The notes beneath the pieces are model-generated. The model was not told the origin of the DNA. It saw nothing but the letters and a program-made list of their open reading frames with translations, and did no database searches. Shown piece by piece: positions 20,829 to 34,150 of a stretch of DNA of 64,000 bases (position 1 is its first letter; the number at the start of each line of letters is the position of its first letter). Location: the NCBI GenBank assembly GCA_031216445.1, contig CM062215.1, forward strand, positions 7,338,001 through 7,402,000, given 5' to 3'. The position numbers were made by a program, and so were the translations under genes. The DNA comes from Lateolabrax maculatus. Its lineage: Eukaryota > Chordata > Actinopteri > Acropomatiformes > Lateolabracidae.

Positions 20829-21133
20829 TCACGCCTCGGTGCAGCAGCGCTGTTGGTTCAGCTTGACCTTGTGCTTGAGGCCGTCGTACAGTTCGAAGTT
20901 GTAGTTCTCCAGGGTGGTGGAGGAGCGCGACGACAGGCCGCTGTAGGAGCAGGTGCAGTACAGGAGGAGGCCGGCGCACACCGCCCCGAGCAGGACGCCC
21001 AGGGAGCTCATGACGATGATGGTGACCAGGATGGGGTCCAGGGTGTACAGCCACGAGTTGTCCTTCTCGGAGACACGGGTCACTGGAGGCTCAGATGACG
21101 GGGACGCTGTGTTCCACTCGTTGAACTGCAAAA
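20829..21133 (-). CDS. nrp2: nrp2 exon 18, NRP2a-type membrane helix and tail
   Basis: 100 codons plus a TGA stop at 20831-20829. It encodes SWLYTLDPILVTIIVMSSLG, VLLGAVCAGLLLYCTCSYSG, LSSRSSTTLENYNFELYDGL and KHKVKLNQQRCCTEA. It is nearly identical to human NRP2a. The human C-terminus SEA binds the PDZ protein GIPC1, and TEA keeps a compatible class. The membrane-proximal Cys cluster (LLYCTCSYSG) matches the palmitoylated region of the mammalian protein. Confidence 0.95.
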
Positions 21134-24100
21134 CTGCGACAGGAAGGGAAAGGAGCGAGGGAAGTGGAAGAGTTAATTTTGTGGCTATGTGCGAACGTGA
21201 AGAATTTGGCCTCTGCTGATCCCAAGGCGTTACGGTGAGTTCCTACTGCCTTACCTCCACCTAGCGAGTCTCTGCCACTGAAAAGTCGTCCGTCTCCAAA
21301 TTCGTTGGGTCTCTTAACTGTCGGAGAGAAGCACAGGAAACACGGCCTTTCAGCATCAAGCAAATTCTACACACAATTATTGTTACACAGAGACTCATCT
21401 CCCATTCACAGATTCTAATCCAAGTTGAAACATGTTTTCTACTTGTGTCTGACTTTCTTGTTGAATATTTGTCTGGTTCTGGTTCCAATTTAATACCTTT
21501 TGCAATGCTAACAAGCAGCACTAACAGGTGGCACTGGTTATGAGTTAATATTATCACATTTTTATTCATATTTACTGGTGCTTATTCTGACTATTTAGAG
21601 ATTTGGCGTCCACACACACATACACACACATACGTCTTGGAATAATAGAAAAATATGACTTTATTAATAGAGAAAGATCATTATGATACATTCCTGTCAA
21701 ACACACAGTCATCACATAACATACTGATGGTATAAGACTGTTCATTCCATGTGAATAAAGATGCAAACATGTCATCATCAAATAATTAACATTAACCATC
21801 ATTATCACCGTTAAAATCGTCGACACTATTACTGTCAAGTTTAAGAGTGGTGTATAAGATGATCGAAGAAAAAAAAAGAAAACTAATGGCAACAAATGGC
21901 AACATTTAAGTGGTGCTTGTGACAGCCACGCGCTCCACTCTGAAACCCGCGGCACTGCCAGGCGGCGTGACCTGAAAATTGATATGTATGTGAGTGTCTG
22001 AATTGGAAGATCACAAGTGTGGTAAAACGAGCAATGGCTGCAGCACTTTAGTTGAGCCCAATAGCTCAAGTGTACTTATACTTTAGATGAGTTTTCTTTT
22101 CACTTTTTGTGTGCGTGCGTGTGTGTGTGTGTGTGTGTGTGTGTACGTGGGCATTTGTGTCTATGTGCGTGAGTGTGTGTTTGCGCTTGCTGCTGTTGGC
22201 AAGCGTGCAGGAGTGGGAGTAACTGCTTGGCAAGGCACACGTCTAGATCCGGAGGTCTTTGATGGCCAATGGCATTATTAATACTGTTTCCAGGGCAACG
22301 GAAGTTGGCAGTGGATTGGGCGACGGAGGTGCGGTAGATGGGAGGGAAAAAGTGCTTACCGCAGCCTTAATAAATGTTATCTGTCCATTAACTAATTACA
22401 ACTATTAGAGGCTTGGAGTGTAACTGTGTTGAGATGGACCAAGAAGGGTGTCCAAACCCTCCTCCCCGTGCTGATTTAAAAGCACATAGTGAGAACGTGC
22501 CAAAAAACCCTTTTTCTGTTCTCTTTGGAGCGAAAAGTTCAGCCTCTAAATTGTGGCAACAAATCGAGGTGCATTCTGCTGAGCTGTGGGCTAGTAGGTG
22601 ATGGATTTTTCGCCGGCGTGACAGATCTCGAAAGTAAGCCACAGAGTGGCGACCTCAATTTCATTCAATCCAGGGTGTTAAACTGAGCTCGTGGCAAATC
22701 TCACCACCTCTGTTATGACTGATGAGAGAGAAATTGGTGCCAATTTGTCTATCTCAGTTGGATGTTTGCGGAATTTCACAATAAAATAGGCTTTTAGATC
22801 CCAGATATGTAAAATATTAGTAAGAAGTGCATTGGCTAAGTCTTATTTTAGGTTAATAGCCGTTGATGGCGTCTTATGGCACTACAGGAGGAACCATCAA
22901 TAGCTGGGGCTCTGCTCTGGTTTGTCATGTTTTGGATCCCTCTCAAGGATGCACATACTGTACACAGCAAAGCACCGCACTTATGGCTTCCAGCTGGTCC
23001 AGCGGCATTGTGGGATTTGTAGGAGTATAAATCAAGAAAAAAAGTGGTGATGGCAGACAGCTGCGTCTATTTACAACCCCAAAAAAAAACAACAAGCACA
23101 GATTCCCACTGAAAACACAACACGGCTGGGCTCGGCGTGGCTTTCATCTGGGCAGCTCAAAGACACGGGGAACAACGGGGGTGGGTGGTATGAAGCATAA
23201 ATGGGGGTGGAACACCGCGCTTTATTACGCCAGAGAATCAAGATGAAACACTAAACACTGAGGATGGCTGCATCCATCACTGACTGATGCCTTTATCAGG
23301 AGAAGACAAGACGTTCAATCAAACGAGCTGGTTATCTCCATTTGTGATGCAGGACTTAAAGTATGATGGATTTGCATTCCTTTGTTTTTAAATGTGCACA
23401 TGCTCTGCTGAAAAGGACAGTGGAAGGATTTTTTTTTTTGTTCTCTCCTCCGTTGCAACACCCTCACTATTGGTACAACTCATATCACAGCTATCTCGTG
23501 TTGTTATTACAGAGACACCAAGAGCTTTATTTTTCTGGGGCTTGCCAGATCATTTCCACAGCGAGCACGCTGAATGCCTCTCAGCCTAACAGTTTTCTCC
23601 TCTCTCTCTCGGGCACTGTGGAGCTCCTCTTGTCTCTTGGGTCTTGTTTTAGCCTGTGGTTTGGCAGCTCTGGCTGGCTCTCGCAGCGGAACAAGCCGGA
23701 CCCCCTCCTCTTCCCAGCCCACACATGTCTGTGTGTATGTCCACGCTGGGGTCATTTGGGGAGGACCGTGGGGGTTATGAGGAGCCAGACGGCACTCAAT
23801 GGTCCGAAACAAGCTGCTCAGATAAATAACTTACTCAGACTTAAGTCCTCTCATCAGGAGCAGCATAGTGTGAAATGTCAACAACAAACTCCTTGATGGA
23901 ACAAAGAAGAAAACAGCAACCAAAGCTACATCCATTAGAGACAGAGAGAGAGAGAGCACAGTGTTTCTGTTCATTTCAATTTTCACTTGGCAGTTTAGGA
24001 CGTTGTCTGTGTCATCATCACCCTTTGCAACTGTAAACTAAATGAGGGAGGGGGTTTTCGTCGAGTGGATGTTCCGTCAATCTTGCGGCATCGCGACGCA

Positions 24101-27100
24101 CGCCGCCACTGACATCACAAGTCGGCGTCCTGCTCCGCCAAACGCAACGCAGCTAAGCGCTTCTTTTCAGCAGAGGGTCCGGTGTCGGTCCCGGCTGTCC
24201 AGCCTCACTGTCAGGACTGGCTCCACCCCTGGGGCGGCCATACTGGAGGACCAGTTAGAATACTGGAAGCACTGCGAGGAGCTGTGATAGGCCACTGACA
24301 GCTGGCTCTTCTTGGTGGCCAGGTGTTGTCGGCAGCAACAGAGGGCTCTGACAAAGATGGCCACCGCCAGGAGAAGGAGGGCGCCCCCGGCGGCCATAAT
24401 GTAATACCAGTGGATGGGCAAGGGAGGCACAGGAACGCCTCCCCCTGGTGGAGAGATACAGAATAATTGGCCAGCGGGAAAAGAGGAGTGGCACTTGGTT
24501 ATTTTCTACATTTAATTCTCTATTTTCTATCCCTATTGGTCTTCATCATACGAACAGCAGGCGTGCACCTCATGTGAGCATGCACAAGCATGCCAGTTGC
24601 AAAAAATCAAATAAATCTCCAAGGCCAAAAAAATTAAAAAATAAAATGCATCCATTTCTCTCATGTAGCTTGGGGTGCAGTTGGAGGACAAGTTTTCACA
24701 CCAAGATCATCAAACGATTTGGTTTGAAATCGGTCCAATGGTTGATCCAATAAAATGCAGTGCAATTAATTTTTTTTTAAAGCTCCAATGAAATGACTTG
24801 GTGTGAAACGAAAGCCAAAATAATTAGTTATGAAAGCACCCACACACATTGCATTAAGGAGCTCCCTCTTCCTGTTTCGCACTGGCACAGGAAGTCACAA
24901 ACAGCCCCTGATAAAGTCCCAGAAGAACCATGCAAGAATCAGTCGGGCACCACATGGGAATCCAATGTTCCAGAGCTCTCTCTGAGCTGATATTGGACTG
25001 GAATTTGTTATTTAGCTGGCTTGAGTTGGCAGATTTGTTTCGAGTACATAATTTATCCTGTTCTCTGTTCTTGGTTTTTCATTTTTCCTTTCACTCATGC
25101 ATCAGCCTTCTGGCCAGTCCTCTCCTCCTCAAGCCAAGCTCCGTCTCCTTGGAGACTATCTCCACAGATCCTCTACACTGCTGCCCCTGGCTTGAACCCC
25201 CTTCTCAAATTCTTGGTAAGAACCAACTAACCACCTTCCAAGAAGCCTCTACTTGACTATCCAAGCCTGCTTTGCAAAAAACGAATCCCTGAGGACGTTG
25301 ACAGACTAAAAAAATAAAACCCACATGTGCCATCCAAACTTGATGTGGAGCATTGTAAGACCGAGAGAATGTCAAATTGAACTAGGGAAAGTGAAGCAGA
25401 GCTGAATACATCCTGATTTTTGGACCATGTCACATAATTACAGAGGGAAATGGTGCATGCTCCTGCTACTTCACACTGCACACACTCATTAGACAGAGCG
25501 GAGTTGGGGAGAGGAGAGAGAGACACCCGTGCTTGCCGCTGCTCAGTCACTCTATCTGATTGCTTTTCACTGGGGACACTGGTGTGTGTGTGTGTGTGTG
25601 TGTGGTGATATTAATGTGTGTGTGTTTGTGCATGTTTGTCAGGGGTTAGAGGCTGTGTGTGAGTGTGTGTGTTTGTGCGCGTGTCAAGGCGGAGGAGTGG
25701 AAAAGCCGAAGAAGTGCACACACATCACATTCGCACTGAAACCGCCAAGCTCTTATCTTATTGGAAGACATTATGAGATGCCAAAACACTAACATCAATC
25801 TCATAGAGTCCCCCAGGATGCTCTAAATATTTTTCATGAGGCAGACAGTTATTTAAAACCCTTCAGGCTGCGTCAGGCAGCCTAGAACTGAGAATATGTA
25901 GCTCTTTTCAAATATCTGACTCCATGAGGTGCGCTTGATTTAGCTTGCCTTGCACGCAGAGTTTGCTCTTTTAACACTAATCCTTTGTTTCTACCGAGAC
26001 TGACAAGGTAAAACTAATGCACAACAACACATTACTGAAATCATCTATTTTCCAACTTGTTTAGAGTTTGAGAAAATTTATTTGCAAATTTAATAATTTC
26101 GATTTTAGCGAGGGGTTTAGTATTTGTTTGGTGATGCTGCTGACGATGTGATGACTCACTAGTTTTAAAAAAACGAGTGCAGTTTTATTAATCTGGGATC
26201 ACACAGCTATAGCAGCCTCAGCCTCTGTGATGTCGGTGACGGACTGGTTTGGGCTGATTGTTTTTTCGAGGCTGAGACTAAACTTTGTGCCACCAAGCAA
26301 AAAAACCCCAGGCTAGTGCATACCAACGGGCAGGAAGCAAGACCAGAGAGGAAGTGACATCATACCAAATTCAAACTCACCTGGATTTTCAGGGGAAAAA
26401 GCTGCAAAGGGTTCTGCGAGGACAGAGAGAGAGTCAGGCAGACATAGAGACAGAAGCAGAAAGAGAGAGACAGAGAGCTGTTAGATAACTTTAAATACAA
26501 GGGAAAAGTCAGCCAAATGTCACACAAATGTCACAAGACTATCAAACTCCTCCTGAGGAAATTTAAGTTAATTCCTCAGATAACTCACATGAATTATGGC
26601 ATTTACTCAGCTGCTTTGGCAGAATGCAATTTCAGAGCAGAGTACATTGTGTGAGTTGGGAATTTGAGAAGGGCCGCGCTCGACGTGCATCTGTGTGTCC
26701 GTGTTCGCAAAGTTCACGCATTTCAAGTTGTTTATCTGTGGAGTCCAGTTGGAGCAAGCGGGGGGGGGGGGGGGGGGGGGGGTTTGGCTTACTGCAGATG
26801 CACGGAGCAGAACCTTCACTTTGATTGCCTGGAATGCAAACACAAAGAACTTGTGTGTGCATCTTAGTGTGTGTTAGATCGTGTATGTGTATGTGTATGT
26901 GTGTGTGTGTATCGGGGGGCGGCTGGGAGAGAAAGAAAGAGGAAATCTGACATGGGAACTGGCGCCTTTTGGCGGGAACGCCAACATACTGTGAAAAGCT
27001 CAACTGCGTTGGGTGATAAGCAACATCCCAGAATGCTGTGGGAGCGGCGAAGGAGCGGAGGGAAGGGAGGAAGGGAGGAAACACAGCAGCGCGGAGGCAG

Positions 27101-30100
27101 GAGCGGGCTCGGCTGTCATGTCTTCTTTCCAAGCCGCTGCGCTGCTTAGACTCTCTCAAGGCTCTCATGACACACACGCATACACACAAAAGTGACTGAG
27201 TGACACAAAGAGGCAAAAACACACAAAAGCAGAAGTGTTTGCCACAAGCTAGAGACACTCGACACACACACACACACGCACAATTTCCCTCAATTACACT
27301 CTGCCTGCTCCCCACTGTGGTCCAACTCCAAAGCACACTGGACGTCAGTCAGAAGTGATGACGGCAGGTTTTTTGGCTCCGAACCCCCAGCTCGGTCTCT
27401 GATCTGTTTAAGACCCTCTCCAAAGCCCCTGCTCGGGCCAGATTAAGGAGGCTATGCTGGCGCTCGGCTCACACCAGGCACCCAGAAACTTGCTTGGGAA
27501 ACAGCCTGTCTAGTAATTCCCTTTGACGGCTCGGGAAAAAGCTCTGTTTACAAATACGACAGAGGAGTGAGCGCGAGAGGGATGGAGGGAGAGGGGAGAA
27601 AGAGAAGAAGAGAAATCTAATGAAACATAGATTAGCATCGCCGGGGCCCACGGGGCGTTTATGGCCTAGTTTTCCTATTCTTCTTTTCTGTTCCTTTTTT
27701 TTTTTTGGGTGGAGGAATAAACGCTGTCCCTCCCTCTCCTTCCTCCTTTCATCTCTGTATTTGGTGGGCTCATTGGAGGAGAGGTTGTCTCCGAAAACCG
27801 GGATGGGAGTGCGAGGGTATGAAGGGAGGCTGGGGGGTGGGGGGTGGGGGGGGGTGTTTATCACTTCATGTGTGTCACTGTTCACAGACCTTCAGGCTAA
27901 GAGTGGAGGAGGGAATGGGAGATTGATGGAATGCGAGATGATGAGGCGATGGTGGAGCTGACAGATGATGAGCGGGAGCTGGTGGGTCAAACGGATGTGT
28001 GTGTGTGTGTGTGTCCGTGTATTTGTTTATTCATTCTTCTGGATGGAAAAGGTTTTGGCAGAAGAGGTTGTCCCTGTATGTCGGAGAGTCGCACGGATGT
28101 GAGGTCCAGAAAGTGTGTGTGTGTGTGTGTGTGTGTATAGCAAGTGCGTTTGCGTGTGACTTACGTGTACACTCTTTCAGAGGGGTGCTCGGGCTCATGT
28201 GGATGTTGTCGATCCAGATGTGTCCCCTGGTGCCGTGCACAAAGAAGCCCTCCATCACGACCTAACGCAGCCCAAACAGGGGAGGAAGAGGAAGAGGAGG
28301 TAAAAGTTTGAAAGAGGAAGGGAAGGCACAGGCGAGGGAGGAACAGGGGGGTGGAGGCACGTTGAGAACGGGGACAAGCAGGAGGAGGAGGAGGAGACAG
28401 AGGATAAAAACTTAATACGATGCCTGTGATTTCAAAGTTGCACTCAACGCTTGCAATCATCCTCCCCTTCTCTGCAAGCTTCTCCAGCTTACTTTTTTAT
28501 GAGAACATTAACTGCTTGTGATGTCTCTGACAAATGCACAGCGATCCCCACAACAATCACCCAGCCAGTAGAGACAATATGGCTTACTTTAGCTCCTTTT
28601 GAAGTCAAAACTGGCGTAAGGTGCCATGAGAGGTTAAAGCTGATGCTTTTCTATGCTCTGAGATGAATGTTTCTTTCTCTAACCAACCCTGATAAAGACA
28701 TTAAAGACATGTTTCTCTTTCTGGGGAAACATGTAATAAAGGGTCTGACCCAGATACCTATTTATCAAGCAGACATACTTTAATATATCTCACTGATATT
28801 GGCCAGAAGTCTGATGCTTTTATAGCATTGCTGTTCTGACTTTTTCATTACCAGTTACGTTCATTCCAATTTTTTATTTCACCAGAACAATGTGGGTTTA
28901 TTATTACCTGAAAGTCTTTAGGGGAGCGAGGCAGGATGGTGCGACCCTCCTTCCAGACGGGGCCCTGATCGTCTTTCAGTGTCCACAGCACTGTCTCCTC
29001 GTTGTGGGCGTCCCGCAGCAGGACCTTCAGGTGGCCCTGGGCCTCCCCCGACAGCTGGTAGGAGAAGAGGAGGCAGAGGGGCCCGGTGTCAGCCGCCACC
29101 ACCGGGCTCACGAGCCGGGCTCGCTGCTGCTCTGTCTTCAGGCTGGCGTCCATGTACAGATAGCTGTTGAGCTCTGGAGGGGGGGGGGGGGGGGGGGGGG
29201 GGGGGATATGATGAGATCATTTGTTACTTGTCTTACTCTGAATAAGTGTGCGTAAAATTAATGAAATGTAGTGTTAATGTACAGTCAATACCCACAAGTC
29301 ACCACACACTCATTCAACTCCTCTGCCTTGAAACTAGAGAAAAGTTCCTAAATCCAGATGTGCCACAGCTGTACAACATTTTTTTTGGACTTATGAAACC
29401 ATTTCAAAACCCAATTGGATAAACTCAGGTATACATAGGATCAGGTAAAAACTAAAAAACTCTTGAGTTTCAAATTTCAGAGCAACAGTATGGAACCACG
29501 CTGTTTTAGTATTTTTAACACATTGCCAGAAATGAGCAGAGCTTTGTTTTAACCTTGAGTTTGCTGGTCGCTACAGTCAAATGAAAGTGAAAAAAAGCCT
29601 AATTTAATGGGTTTTCATTTTAGCCCTCGAGGCCATAAAAAGTAGGAAATTTGAAAGACTGTGTAGAGTTTTGATATCCACTGTAAATGGATGCTGCTGG
29701 AATAAGTTTGAGGGGCACAAATGAAGCACATACACATACCGTGTGGGCAAACAGTCACACAATTATAATCATTAATCATCACTGTTTGCACACACAGGCA
29801 GACCTAGACACATATAAATATCCATATATGCACAGAATGTGTTTTCAGACAATTACAGATATTTCCCACATGACGCTTGAACAATAAAAAAACAACTAAT
29901 CACCAGTTGCTAACAGGAACGGGATCACTACCACACAATAGTCACGCTGAACAATAGGGATATGACAAATATAAACACAGAAGAATGGGTCCTGTGAGAG
30001 CGTCATCTGTATATGGAGTGCTACCAGAACTCCAGCCAAGACCCCCGGGGCCTATTTCTCTTCATTCCCTTCCAGGTAAATGACTTAAACAACGGAAAAG

Positions 30101-30375
30101 TCCAACAAAACGCACGGCACTCCATTTGTTTACACCAGAGGATGTTTAGTTTGCAAATTGGATGCCGACATGAATTCCATTGTGAGAGAATAAGACTGGT
30201 GAGCCTACAGTACGTGTGTGTCTGTGTGTGAGAGAGAAAAAGATGCGTACACCCATGTATGTGTGAGAGAGTGACTCAAAGAGGCGTCTGGTGAAGAATT
30301 TCTTAAGTGGGCCCTGTGGGAAAATGTCCAGTATCAACAATCTGCAGATTAAATCACCTGCTTTATCATGAACAA

Positions 30376-30420
<45 letters not shown>

Positions 30421-30650
30421 GGAGCAGCTACGTGCCTCTCTGTCTTACAAGCAAGGAAAAAGTAGACTGAGGCAAATCAGGGAGCATACAGGTATTTTCC
30501 AGAATGTGTGTGAGTGACTGTTTTAATTTTTTTCCCCCCCAGTAACATCTGCTTTTTATCCAAAGCGTCTTACAGTAGCATCCAGTCAGGGCGTGTGTTT
30601 TTAGTGCAGCCGCGCTCAAATTATTGAGTGACTGGGTCGATAACCTTTCG

Positions 30651-30682
<32 letters not shown>

Positions 30683-33600
30683 ATGCGGTCTTTCCAGCAG
30701 ATCCGACAAGCGGTATCTGGAGGGACAAATCTTCCTTCGCCTTGACAGATCCCCTCTGCCCGCCATACGCCCAGGCCCGCCTGTGTGTGACACTTCAGAC
30801 AGCATGTGTGACAGTATGTCCCTCGGCCCCCTCGAAAGCCCCGGAATGAGTGCGGTTGTGTCTCCGCGAACTCTCCCCCTGCTGCACATGACACTGTTTT
30901 TTTTTTTGTCTGTGTATACTGCATGTGTGCATACGCCTGGAGAGGATGTGCGAGTAAAACATATTTGTGACTCCGCGAGGCGTTTTATCACTCATTCTAA
31001 TGTGCGCACCAGAGCCCCTTCCGCCTCCTCTGCCTCGCGTCGAAGCGCGGCGTCGTGCAGCGAACCCCCCATTGTTGTGCCTCTTGTTCGCCAGACAGCT
31101 CATAATCGAGACTGCCTCGCCATACGCAGCACAACAGAGCATTATTAATCCATTTCACAGCGGTTTCCTGCAGCGAGAAGCAAACAAGGATTCAATCTAA
31201 GAAGCCTATTTAGCATGGTTTTACTGGCGGGGGTATATTAAGGCAAATAATGCATTAGATGGTGGCTAATTCCACCTCTGTGCCTAATTACTGGCTTCAT
31301 GACTAAGGTCAAGAGGTGAGGGCATCATGGTTACTGGTCCACATGAGAAAAGGGAATTCTATAGAGGATTAAACTGTGATTTGATAGCAGTGAAATAACG
31401 ATCCTGTGTTGGCTGGGATTTCTGACCTTTGACACCAGCAGGAAAAATCAAAGGCTGGCATGGCGTGTCAAAACGGCTGGAAATGATACTTCATACATGA
31501 AAGCCACAACCTGGCTGATCTAAGCAACCCTCTCCAGTCCGCCTGTGATGAAAGGAGCTGCTTTGAAGCCCTCTGTCAAAGGTGGTTATGACCTAAACAG
31601 GTCACGCTTCAGGAAAATGTGAGGGCGGTTGCCCTGCCGAACATGACCCAGGTGACATCACAAATTTGACAAAAAAGGGGGGCGAGCTGAACCTCTCGTT
31701 TAATTCTCTCCAGCTGGAGAAACGCTGAATCTTTCATGGAGACTTGCTCGAAACCAATGAATTTTAAAACAAGGTTGGGATAACAATCTCTTACCCTGCC
31801 TATGAAAAATTATAAATAGGGCTATAAAAGAAACCTTCCCTAAACCCAGCAGGAAACAGCTTCTATAGCTTTTAATAACAAGCCAAAAGCTGCACGGGTA
31901 TGTAGAAAGGGAAAATGAATGATTATTTCTTCAAGGAGTTTCTAAGTAGATGGAAGTCTACACAGCATCGTCTGGGATGCGCCTGAGGTAATGGAGGGGC
32001 AGTAACGGGCGACTGGGAGTAGCTGCTCGTCTTTGGAATCTCCTGCTCTGAACTTAATTGGAGCTACTGGGTCTTAACCCCTCTCCTCCCGAGACGCCGG
32101 GTGTTTTGGCTCACCGAGGCGAGCGAGCGGCGCGCCACGCGAGTCACGTGTGACCCTGTCTGTGCCTGACACGGCGGCGGTGTCTCTTTCCCTCTGATTC
32201 CCTAAGTTCATTTTCATTCTCAATCACTCGGAAAGAGCCGCGTGGCTGGCAGACGACGCTGCGGCTAAATTAGACTGGTTTCAATTTAAGGAATTATTTT
32301 AATCAAATTGAAAAAGGACTCAACGAAGATGCACAAGGAGAATGACTCCATTTAATTATAGAAAACAGTGTCTTGTCTAGACCCACTGAAGTTGATAAAA
32401 TAAACTAAATGCATTTGTGCCTGTGCAATTTTCTGCGCCCAAATGAAATTCGCCTTGCAGCTGCATAGATAAAAGCTCTGCAGCAACCACAAGCTGATAC
32501 AGAAACCCAGCAAAATAAAATGTGTCATGTCCATAGTCGACCTGAGCCGCTAAGTGCATTGTTCATCATCCAGGAATAAATGTTAGGACAATTTTACCAA
32601 GTTTCAAAAAAGCCCCTGCAGGTCACTGTCCTTAAAATGCCAGCTACATCGAGAGGAAAAAACACTCCCTGAAGCGGCTCTGAGTCGTTCTGCTAACCAG
32701 GCAGCGGCGGTGAGCCGTGCCGGATCGCCACATGACTGACGAGGAGGCTTACCGTGGCTGTGCAGGGACCAGAGGAGAGGGGCGTTGGGGTCGTGCGTCC
32801 ACCCACACAGGCCGTGGTCAAAGTCACACACGCTGTCTGACGGGGGAGAGTTGGCCACTGTCGAGGTGGAGAGCAGCGAGGAAGGAAGAGAGAGGAGTTA
32901 GAGCGAGAGCCATAGGGCACAGAGGCATGAGAAATCGGCCATTTCAGATAAAGAAGCATTCACAGCTGCTCTACATAATGTGTGTCATACAGCCCATTCA
33001 AAGCTTTCATCTTTGTTATTACTGCTTCCTAATAACACTAATAATCCAGTATTTTTTTTTTTTTGCTTTCATGTAAAATCCTTGGTTGCTTGGTCTCACC
33101 TGTTGTCGTAATGGGGACGGTGGTGGTTTCGATGTCGGCAGGCAGGGTTGGCGTGGCGGTGTCGGCCGGCGTGGTGAGTTCTACAGACACAAACATAACA
33201 CAACGCAGGTCAAAGGTGGTTGTAAGAAACAATCCCGGGACATTCAATTACTGCGCAGAGGGACACATTAATCACCCGGTGTTTGTTTAACAGATCGTTT
33301 GTGTGGAATTTTCCCTCTGGTAGCATACGTGAGGCCAGGCCAGGAAACACAGATGTGAGGGGAAGTCATAAGGAAGAAAGACAGCAAGAACAGTGTCTTT
33401 ATACACCTTTAATAACAGTGATTGAGACGGCAAAGTAAGCTACTTACAGTTGAAAGCAACAGTTGCTTTCGTGAGGGTAAAATGGAGAAGAACGATACCA
33501 TTGCAACCTGTAGCACAGAGCAATGTAATGATTCACATGCATTCCCCTACAAATAATCTCTTTTGCAAAGACTGCTCACTTCAATAGCAGTGAGAGGAAG

Positions 33601-34115
33601 TTTTAAACAGGAAACTGATGAGTTATACTGCTTTTTCTGGCAATATTTTACCATTATTCATCACATAAACAGCCTGTCTCAGTGTCCTGTATACTGTATT
33701 AAGGCTGAATTAAAGCGCGAGCGTGAGGTCATTGTCCGAAACTAACTCTATCTCTCGGCTGCTCTCTCCATTTGGACATCCCACCCAGAGTGTCAGAGAC
33801 AGGCGGAGGCGGGCACAGATAGCCCCAAAGCACCCAAGGGCCCCCCCCCCCCCCCCCCCCGTCATGTTGAGTCTGGGTGCTCAGGCGTCAGTGTCTGTCT
33901 CGCAGACACACTGACTCAAACATGCAGACGCACAGATGCACAGGCGCACACGTTCCCATGCCAGCACACACACAGATGCGGAGTCACGCACACTTGCGTA
34001 CATGCAGAACACCCGGGCTAAGGCTGATGGATGGACGTGTCCAACAAATTCCCCTCGACCTTGGACAGGGCGATCGCACTCTGGGACCACTCACTGGCTG
34101 TCAGGGAGGATACAG

Positions 34116-34150
<35 letters not shown>

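Larger units (their letters stand above)
24445..28164 (-). other. nrp2: nrp2 introns around exon 16
   Basis: Apart from exon 16, nothing coding. There are TG tracts near 25580-25602 and 26895-26911, a G23 run at 26760-26782, purine-rich (GGGAA)-like sequence at 27050-27090 and TG tracts at 27996-28013 and 28113-28137. Confidence 0.5.
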
